From Oceanococcus sp964629015 (lineage in GTDB: Bacteria > Pseudomonadota > Gammaproteobacteria > Nevskiales > Oceanococcaceae): 64,000 bases of DNA. Position 1 is the first letter of the stretch. Each line of letters begins with the position of its first letter. Below are positions 58,137 through 64,000 of this stretch, piece after piece. The notes beneath the pieces are model-generated. The model made no database searches. It worked only from the letters and a program-made list of their open reading frames with translations, and was not told the DNA's origin. Made by a program: the position numbers and the translations under genes. The stretch is taken from positions 1 through 64,000 of the forward strand of contig CAZVMN010000005.1 of assembly GCA_964629015.1 (NCBI GenBank), read 5' to 3'.

Positions 58137-59156
58137 TCAGCTTGTCAGGGCCAGCGCGGTCGCGTCGTGATGCACGCCGCGATCGGTGATCCAGGCGCTG
58201 ACCAATGTGGCCGGCGTGACATCGAACGCAGGGTTGTGGACGGCGGTTTCGGCCGGGCTGAGCAGCAACTCTCCTTGCGCTGTTCGCACGCCGCGCACCT
58301 CGCTGGCGTTGCGTTGTTCAATGGTGATGTTCGATCCATCCGGGCAATGCGGATCTATGGTGGTGACGGGCGCGGCGCAATAAAACGGAATACCGTGATG
58401 CTTGGCCAAAACGGCCAGCGCGTAGGTGCCGATTTTGTTGGCGGTGTCACCGTTGGCGGCGATGCGATCCGCACCCACCAGGATCAGATCGACTTCACCG
58501 GCGGCCATCAGACTGGCCGCCATATTGTCGCAAATCAGTGTGTGAGGGACCTTGGCGCGAGCCAGTTCCCAGGTGGTGAGGCGGCTGCCTTGCAACAGAG
58601 GGCGGGTCTCGTCGACCCAGACCGAAATATCGTGCCCTTGGCTGTGGGCATGCGTGATGATCCCCAGTGCGGTACCGATCCCGGCGGTTGCCAGACTGCC
58701 GGTGTTGCAATGGGTCAGGATGCGGCTGCCGTGAGGGATCAGTGACAAACCGGCATCCCCGATGGCCTGACACAGTGCGCGGTCCTCATCGAAGATCGCC
58801 AGTGCAAGATCGGCAATCTGCTCAACGCTGGCGCCCTGTTCAATACGAGGGCGCAAACGGTCCAGGTAGTTCATCAGATTGACGGCCGTCGGGCGGCTGG
58901 CTCGCAGCGCCGCCAACTCGTCGAGAAGTTGCGATGGGCCGACGCCCGCCAAGGCGCGTTGCGCCACCATTAAGCTGGCTGCAATACCGATCAAAGGCGC
59001 GCCTCGCACGGCCAGCGAGTGGATATGCGCGATCAGTTGATCGGGCGACTCGCAGCGGTGCCAGCGCTCCTCATGCGGGAGCAAGCGCTGATCAAGAATC
59101 TCAACCTGCTGATTGACGAAACGCAGGCTGGTGGCGTGACGGTCGAGCGCGCTCAA
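58137..59156 (-). CDS. mtnA: S-methyl-5-thioribose-1-phosphate isomerase
   Basis: Isomerises methylthioribose-1-phosphate to methylthioribulose-1-phosphate in methionine salvage. 339 residues. Landmarks: LDQRLLPHEERWHRC, AVRGAPLIGIAASLMV near 50, ILTHCNTGSLATAGIGTALG near 145 (catalytic Cys), and VDLILVGADRIAANGDTANKIGTYALA near 230-255 (catalytic Asp). The start is a TTG four bases after the mtnD stop; no ATG is available close by. Last gene of mtnBCDA. Confidence 0.95.
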   Translation of the reverse strand: MSALDRHATSLRFVNQQVEILDQRLLPHEERWHRCESPDQLIAHIHSLAVRGAPLIGIAASLMVAQRALAGVGPSQLLDELAALRASRPTAVNLMNYLDRLRPRIEQGASVEQIADLALAIFDEDRALCQAIGDAGLSLIPHGSRILTHCNTGSLATAGIGTALGIITHAHSQGHDISVWVDETRPLLQGSRLTTWELARAKVPHTLICDNMAASLMAAGEVDLILVGADRIAANGDTANKIGTYALAVLAKHHGIPFYCAAPVTTIDPHCPDGSNITIEQRNASEVRGVRTAQGELLLSPAETAVHNPAFDVTPATLVSAWITDRGVHHDATALALTS

Positions 59157-59160
59157 GATG

Positions 59161-59706
59161 TCAGTTGTCCAGTCTGGAAAAGTGTTGCGCGATGTTGTCG
59201 CCGGTGAATTGAGCGATCCAACCTTCAGGATTATTGAACAGCCGTATCGCTGTGAATTCCGGGTTCGGGCCCATGTCGAACCAATGCTTGGTTCCAGCCG
59301 GCACGCGGATCAAATCCCCTTTTTCACACAACAGCTCGAACACCTGGCCGTTGATGTGCAGCGTGAACAAACCCTGGCCGCGGACGAAGAAACGCACTTC
59401 GTCTTCCGCGTGGGTGTGTTCTTCCAGAAACTTGCTGCGAAACGCGGCTTTGTCCGGGTGGTTGGGCACCATGCTCACGACATCCCAGCTTTGGTAGCCG
59501 GCTTGAGCGACGAGGCGGTCGATGTCGCTTTGATAGGCGGCCAGGATCTCATCGTTGCTGGCGTCGGGAGCGATTTCAGCTGATGCTTCCCAGCGCTCCA
59601 GTTGCACCCCGACCTCGCTGAGCAAAGCTTGGATCTGAGCGTAATTGCTGGTGTCGACCAGAGTATGTTGAGGCTGATCTTCAGGGCAATGGCGCAGGTG
59701 GGTCAT
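59161..59706 (-). CDS. mtnD: acireductone dioxygenase
   Basis: Oxidises acireductone with O2; the metal (Fe or Ni) decides whether the methionine precursor or methylthiopropionate is made. 181 residues. The cupin motif EEHTHAEDEVRFFVRGQGLFTLH supplies two His and a Glu, and GTKHWFDMG the third His. The ATG overlaps the mtnC stop by ATGA. Confidence 0.96.
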   Translation of the reverse strand: MTHLRHCPEDQPQHTLVDTSNYAQIQALLSEVGVQLERWEASAEIAPDASNDEILAAYQSDIDRLVAQAGYQSWDVVSMVPNHPDKAAFRSKFLEEHTHAEDEVRFFVRGQGLFTLHINGQVFELLCEKGDLIRVPAGTKHWFDMGPNPEFTAIRLFNNPEGWIAQFTGDNIAQHFSRLDN

Positions 59707-60401
59707 GCGGCGATCTCCAAGTGGATGTCATCGAAGCTTGAAACCGCTTCGTGATCAGTGCGGACGATGTTGTTATCACGCACCAGGTGAATGGTTTGCA
59801 GGCCGGCTTCGCGCGCGGCGTCTAGCTCTTCGGTGACATCGGAGAGGAACAGAATATCCGCCGGTTTGTGGTTCAAGGCCTGAGCAATGCGGGTGTAGCT
59901 CTGTGTCTCGCGCTTGGGCCCGCTTGTGGTGTCGAACCACGCGCTGAACAGCGGACGCATGTCGCCAAAATCCGAATGTCCGAACAGCAGTTGTTGGGCG
60001 GGCACGGAGCCGCTGGAATAAACGCTGAGTTCTGCGCCCAGCGTGTGCCAGTTGGTCAGTCCACGATGCGCATCGGCATAGACATGCCCTCGGAAGTCAT
60101 CGTTCTCATAGCCGGCTTTCCAGATCTGCCCCTGAAGATTCTTCAGCGGCGTCGCTTTGCGATCTTGGTCAATCCAGCTGATCAGGAGATCGATCAACTC
60201 ATCGAGTTCGGCGTCCGGCTGCTCGGCCAGGGCTGCTGTGGCAGCGAGCTCGCTCGCCACCTGCGGGGTGTCGACGTGGGCGCGCACAAAGGCGGGCAGG
60301 GCTGCGCGCGCATAGGGGAACAATATGTTGTGGACGAACGCGATGTCGGTGGTGGTGCCTTCAATGTCGGTGACCACGGCGTGGACGCGGTGTGTGCTCA
60401 T
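59703..60401 (-). CDS. mtnC: acireductone synthase (enolase-phosphatase E1)
   Basis: HAD-superfamily bifunctional enzyme converting diketo-methylthiopentyl-phosphate to acireductone. 232 residues from the ATG at 60401. Motif I is VVTDIEGTTTDIAFVHN, motif II is LSVYSSGSVPAQQLLFGH, and the terminal LFLSDVTEELDAAREAG carries the last Asp. Overlaps both neighbours by four bases. Confidence 0.96.
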   Translation of the reverse strand: MSTHRVHAVVTDIEGTTTDIAFVHNILFPYARAALPAFVRAHVDTPQVASELAATAALAEQPDAELDELIDLLISWIDQDRKATPLKNLQGQIWKAGYENDDFRGHVYADAHRGLTNWHTLGAELSVYSSGSVPAQQLLFGHSDFGDMRPLFSAWFDTTSGPKRETQSYTRIAQALNHKPADILFLSDVTEELDAAREAGLQTIHLVRDNNIVRTDHEAVSSFDDIHLEIAA

Positions 60402-61039
60402 GAGACGTTCCGGGTGGCGATGTGTTCTTGCCACAGACAGTCGAAAAGGAATTCCAAACCTTCCACGTGACGACGGGCTTCGCTGAGGTCACGGCCCCAG
60501 GCGTAGAGTCCGTGGCCGCGGACCAGCAAGCCCGGCACGCGGCTGCTGTCGTCATTCCAGCGTTCGGCCACGCGTTCGGCGAGTTCGTCGATATTCTGGG
60601 TGTTGTCGAAGATGGGGACATCGACTGTGTCGAGATGGGTGCTTTGTCCGCGCAGGGATTTCTGCATCTCGAAACCATGAATGCTCAGGCGTGAACCGTG
60701 GTTTTGCCGCGAAAGCACGGTGGAGTGCACCGAGTGCGTGTGCAGGACTGCACCGATGTCGGCGTCAAGTTGATACAAGCGTGCGTGCAATGCTGTTTCG
60801 TCGGATGGTTTGTCGCCGGCGTTGATGGCTTTTCCGTGAGCGTCGCAGAGCATCAGGTCAGCGCGGCTCAGACGTGTTTTGTCGCGGCCGGAGCGCGTGA
60901 TCAGGCGCAGCTCATCGTCGATGCGTGCGGAAAAATTACCGCCTGTTGCCGGGCACCAATGTCGCGCGGCCAAACGCCCGATGGTGTCGAGCAGTGCGTC
61001 GCACAGCGCGGGGAAATCATCAGATTGCGGCATGGGCAT
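60398..61039 (-). CDS. mtnB: methylthioribulose-1-phosphate dehydratase
   Basis: Class II aldolase-fold zinc enzyme dehydrating methylthioribulose-1-phosphate. About 213 residues from the ATG at 61039; another ATG follows two codons later. Zinc ligands are expected in VLHTHSVHSTVLS near 95 and LLVRGHGLYAWGRDLSEARRHVEGLEFL near 170-195. First gene of the salvage operon mtnBCDA; mtnE and the nucleosidase/kinase or phosphorylase steps are elsewhere. Confidence 0.95.
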   Translation of the reverse strand: MPMPQSDDFPALCDALLDTIGRLAARHWCPATGGNFSARIDDELRLITRSGRDKTRLSRADLMLCDAHGKAINAGDKPSDETALHARLYQLDADIGAVLHTHSVHSTVLSRQNHGSRLSIHGFEMQKSLRGQSTHLDTVDVPIFDNTQNIDELAERVAERWNDDSSRVPGLLVRGHGLYAWGRDLSEARRHVEGLEFLFDCLWQEHIATRNVS

Positions 61040-61088
61040 CGGCAAGCGGAATGGACGCGCATTTTATCGCCTGCCGACGCTCAAGTGT

Positions 61089-63176
61089 TTACACCATCAG
61101 TGGGCCGATCTTGTTCAGGCCGGAGCCCTGCAGATAATCCACACCCAGTGCTTTGATACCGTCGATCCAATCCGCATCCTCGATGCCGCATGCGGTGCAT
61201 TCCACATTCCTGAGGTGCGCGCTTTGGCTGATCCAGCGCACCTGGGCCTGGGCCAGATCGTCATGTGTTGCGCTGCAAATCAAGGTGGCGTCGATCTTGA
61301 CCATATTGGGCCGGCAGCGCTGCAGCAGTTGCTGGAAGCCGACACCACGGGCCTGATCAATCGCCACTTTGGCGCCCAGGTTTTGCACTGTATCAACGAA
61401 TTGAGCGACTTCGCGCAGCATCGATGTAGCGGTGTTCTCGGCGATCTCGAAGCAAACCTGAGCCGCATGAGCGGCATGACGATTAAGGCGTTCGCTGACG
61501 CGCAGAGCGAAGGCAGTGTCTTGCAACGAGGCCGCGGCGATATTGATCGAGAAGGTTTCATACTCGTCTGCAAAGCTCGGGTTTTCGGCCAGTTGCTGTA
61601 GCACCTGATCAAGCACCCACAGGTCCATCAGGGCCGTTTCACCGATACGACCGAGCGCCGGCAAGAAGCTGCGCGGCGAGACCCACACACCGTCCACATC
61701 TTCAATGCGCATGTAGCATTCCACGCTGCGGCGGTGTGTGTCGGCGTTGCTCGGCAGGATTTCCTGCGACATCAGATGGCCAAGGCCAGCACCAAGGCGC
61801 TGCTGCAGCCATTCGGCCCAGCCGCGATCGTCAAAGCGCGAGTCTTCGCTGCTGTTCTGAACCGGCATGCTCGTATAGACACGATTGCCACCGGCACGCC
61901 GGCCGGCGCGCAACATGCCTTCGGCCTGTTCCATAACCCCATTCACGCTCGGTGAATCGCCGTTGAGCGGGAGCAGCGCGATGGTCGCGTTGAGTTCCAG
62001 GTGTTCATTGCGCCAGGTCAGCGTTGCTTGCTGAAGTTCATGACGTAGGTTCTCCGCACAGTTGCGCGCATCGCCGTCAACGCTGTCCGGCATCAGGATA
62101 GCGAAGCGGCCCGCCGAGATGGCAAAACACTGGGCTTTGTCATCGACGCAAGTCCGGCAGGTTTCCGCGATTTGCCACAGCACCTGCTCAGCCGCTTGGT
62201 AACCGTGTCGGTCGCTGATGAAATCGAGGTTGTCGGGCGCCAGCAACAACAGATGATGCTCACCAGCGTGAATCCGCGCGGTGCGCAACAGATCGTCGAG
62301 CTGGCGCGTAAACGTATCGCGGGTGGCCAATCCGGTGATGGGGTCGAGTTGGCTGGGGATGCGCAGCGGTGATCCGCCGGCTTGGTCATCCCGCTCCAGC
62401 TTGATGTAGGCGCCGACTGCCGTGCCTTCTTTGTCGGTGACGGCCATGGACGTCACAAGTACGGAATAACTTTTTCCGATCCGGTCACGCAGCAGGCAAC
62501 TCTCCAGATGAGGAGCGGCATCGGCGGCATCAATCGCGCGCAACGCAATACGCTTGACCGGGTGTTGATCCGGTCGTGCGGCGCTGGGGTCGAACAACTG
62601 CATCACCTCATCGAAGGGTGTGCCGCAGGCGTCGTTGCGATGGATGCCACACAATTGTGTGGCCGCGGGGCTGATGCCGCGGATCACACCATGAATGTCA
62701 GTGAGAACCACAGCCTCGCCGCTGGCGTTGATCGTTGCGCCGGCCAAGGCCATGTTGCGGCGCGCCACCACACTGATACGCGACATATCCTGACGCTGAG
62801 CCTTCAGCTGCCCGACCGCTTCGTCGAGCTCTTTGCTGCGCTTTTGCAGCTGATAGCGTGCAAGATGCAACTGTTTGTTGGTTTCGATGAGAGAGCTGGA
62901 ATCCACTCGATCGTCGCCGTAGTCCGCCCGGCGATAACCACTGCGCCAAATCATTGGCACCAGCGCAAACAGCAATGCGGCAAAGCCGAGCGTGGCGATG
63001 GTGTGGACCGATATGCCCTGAATCTCGCCGGGAATTTGATAGCCCGCCAATGGCGCGGCGATCAAGCACATCAGCGCCAACCCGGGTAGCAGAGCAATTT
63101 TCAGTGCGGACGCCCACATGCCGAATGTGGTCGGGACGTGGAAATTGGCGGAAGAGTCCTTTTTGGCAATATCCAT
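61089..63176 (-). CDS. membrane PAS-GGDEF-EAL protein with degenerate catalytic motifs
   Basis: 695 residues: helices at about 26-46 and 57-77, a coiled coil (95-135), a PAS domain (about 140-262), a GGDEF-like domain (280-435) and an EAL-like domain (450-695). The GGDEF loop reads SAGRF (354-358), so cyclase activity is very unlikely. In the EAL part the motif is ECYMR (486-490) and the DDFG-type metal loop reads DQARG (607-611), losing the second Asp. It most likely acts as a c-di-GMP receptor or scaffold rather than an enzyme. Alone, divergent from the phosphatase gene. Confidence 0.9.
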   Translation of the reverse strand: MDIAKKDSSANFHVPTTFGMWASALKIALLPGLALMCLIAAPLAGYQIPGEIQGISVHTIATLGFAALLFALVPMIWRSGYRRADYGDDRVDSSSLIETNKQLHLARYQLQKRSKELDEAVGQLKAQRQDMSRISVVARRNMALAGATINASGEAVVLTDIHGVIRGISPAATQLCGIHRNDACGTPFDEVMQLFDPSAARPDQHPVKRIALRAIDAADAAPHLESCLLRDRIGKSYSVLVTSMAVTDKEGTAVGAYIKLERDDQAGGSPLRIPSQLDPITGLATRDTFTRQLDDLLRTARIHAGEHHLLLLAPDNLDFISDRHGYQAAEQVLWQIAETCRTCVDDKAQCFAISAGRFAILMPDSVDGDARNCAENLRHELQQATLTWRNEHLELNATIALLPLNGDSPSVNGVMEQAEGMLRAGRRAGGNRVYTSMPVQNSSEDSRFDDRGWAEWLQQRLGAGLGHLMSQEILPSNADTHRRSVECYMRIEDVDGVWVSPRSFLPALGRIGETALMDLWVLDQVLQQLAENPSFADEYETFSINIAAASLQDTAFALRVSERLNRHAAHAAQVCFEIAENTATSMLREVAQFVDTVQNLGAKVAIDQARGVGFQQLLQRCRPNMVKIDATLICSATHDDLAQAQVRWISQSAHLRNVECTACGIEDADWIDGIKALGVDYLQGSGLNKIGPLMV

Positions 63177-63314
63177 GGTCGTGTTTCCTGGCGCTTCGTG
63201 TGCGGTGTTAGGCTTATTTGTCAGCTAGCGTTGCGTGTTGAGCGCGAAATTTTTGAGAAGGTCCCGCATTCGACGTCATTTTTCTGACGCACCCAAGAAC
63301 TCCGGCCACAAGTC

Positions 63315-63752
63315 ATGTTTTCTTCAGTACTGGTTGTTTGCACCGGCAACATTTGTCGCAGCCCAATGGGCGAATTTCTGATTCGAGAGCGCTGGAACAA
63401 AGTCGGCGCTCGCGTCGCTTCTGCCGGTGTTGGCGCCATGGTGGGCTGGCAGGCCGATGATGATGCGATTTCGGTCATGGACGACTACGGCATCGACATG
63501 CGAGATCACATTGCGCAGCAGCTCACGCAGCCGTTGATCAATGACTACGATCTGGTCCTGGTCATGGAGAAGCACCACGAAGATTGGATCAATCAACGAC
63601 TGCCAACAGCGCGCGGGCGTGTGCATCTGATGAGCAAATGGCAAGACCGTGGAGGCGTTCCAGATCCCTATCGTCGCGGGCGAGGGGCCTTTGAGTCCTG
63701 CTACTCCCAGCTTGATGAATGCGTGGATCAATGGCTCCAGCGCATCGGCTGA
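63315..63752 (+). CDS. low-molecular-weight protein tyrosine phosphatase
   Basis: 145 residues, cytoplasmic. The P-loop VCTGNICRSP (C-x5-R) near residue 9 holds the nucleophile, and the general acid is in VPDPYRRG near 119. This fits Wzb/Etp-type phosphatases that act on tyrosine kinases of polysaccharide export. No kinase or capsule gene is nearby, so the target is unknown. The opposite-strand neighbour is the degenerate GGDEF/EAL protein. Confidence 0.93.
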   Translation: MFSSVLVVCTGNICRSPMGEFLIRERWNKVGARVASAGVGAMVGWQADDDAISVMDDYGIDMRDHIAQQLTQPLINDYDLVLVMEKHHEDWINQRLPTARGRVHLMSKWQDRGGVPDPYRRGRGAFESCYSQLDECVDQWLQRIG

Positions 63753-63820
63753 GTTGATGGTGGGGCAAGCAAACCCCCAATTGACGTATACTTTCGCCCC
63801 TTTTGGCTGAATTTTTTACC

Positions 63821-64000
63821 GTGGGAGCAAAGCTCTACATCAAGACATTCGGCTGCCAGATGAACGATTACGATTCGGGCAAGATGGCGGCGGTGCTTGA
63901 GAAGTCACATCAGGTCGAGCGGACCGACAACCCGGAAGAGGCAGATATCCTGCTTCTGAACACCTGCTCGATTCGCGAAAAAGCCCAGGAGAAAGTCTTC
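63821..64000 (+). CDS. miaB: tRNA-2-methylthio-N6-dimethylallyladenosine synthase, N-terminal fragment
   Basis: From a GTG at 63821 the frame reads GAKLYIKTFGCQMNDYDSGK and on to LLLNTCSIREKAQEKVF at the window edge. KTFGCQMN and NTCSIREKA contain two of the three cysteines of the N-terminal methylthiotransferase [4Fe-4S] cluster. It is a radical-SAM enzyme adding methylthio at A37 of tRNAs. A TTG at 63803 is another possible start. The radical-SAM core lies outside the window. Confidence 0.95.
   Translation, partial: MGAKLYIKTFGCQMNDYDSGKMAAVLEKSHQVERTDNPEEADILLLNTCSIREKAQEKVF

Overview
The window looks like chromosomal DNA of a high-GC, aerobic, heterotrophic gammaproteobacterium. The evidence is the succinyl-transferase (AST) arginine pathway with two AstA paralogues (as in Pseudomonas AruF/AruG), the uvrA-MFS-ssb gene order, fadH, an acs plus DUF4212/VC_2705-type sodium symporter pair, and DUF1302-type outer-membrane proteins. 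The sodium-linked transporters and lipid-related genes would suit a marine member of a Nevskiales/Salinisphaerales-like group, but that placement is a guess. I see no rRNA, tRNA, CRISPR array, insertion sequence or prophage. Genes are densely packed, with many 4-bp ATGA overlaps.

Layout. 1-2.0 kb: acs and the start of a NarL-type response regulator. 2.1-7.1 kb: an OmpR-type two-component system followed by a TlpA-like thioredoxin, a DUF4266 lipoprotein, a DUF3570 outer-membrane protein and ApbE. This looks like a self-contained envelope redox module: the DUF3570 protein carries a DALTGAS sequence matching the ApbE flavinylation consensus, and four GTTRA half-sites spaced exactly 11 bp lie in front of the structural genes. 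7.2-10.5 kb: DcaP-like porin and the two-subunit acetate-type symporter; these and acs share an upstream motif close to WCGACCAAWGTMG. 10.6-19.3 kb: a lipoprotein, PhoD phosphatase, an exonuclease plus cNMP/CBS/DUF294 protein, an SLC13-type transporter with RCK_C domains, a WYL regulator and a GST.

19.4-28.8 kb: a TetR regulator, an MBL-fold hydrolase, fadH, then a striking operon of a DUF1302 outer-membrane protein and three tandem paralogous single-pass proteins with long runs of short proline-punctuated beta-like repeats. A LolA-like periplasmic protein (PF17131-type) is divergent from it across a perfect 18-bp palindrome. I read this as a candidate envelope-spanning carrier for a hydrophobic molecule. 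28.8-37.7 kb: a DUF4282/coiled-coil/DUF445/Abi-alpha operon, uvrA, a Gly-rich lipoprotein, an MFS transporter and ssb.

37.8-47.9 kb: arginine/ornithine succinylation genes (astA1, astB, an Lrp regulator, astC, astA2, astD) running directly into a DUF1338 enzyme, an M20 hydrolase and a D-2-hydroxyglutarate-dehydrogenase-like flavoprotein. No astE is present; the M20 enzyme could replace it, and DUF1338 plus the flavoprotein would turn 2-oxoadipate into 2-oxoglutarate. 47.8-58.1 kb: assorted single genes, including a tandem pair of small beta-barrel proteins with a PEGA lipoprotein. 58.1-61.0 kb: methionine salvage operon mtnBCDA. 61.1-64.0 kb: a degenerate GGDEF/EAL protein, a low-molecular-weight tyrosine phosphatase and the start of miaB.
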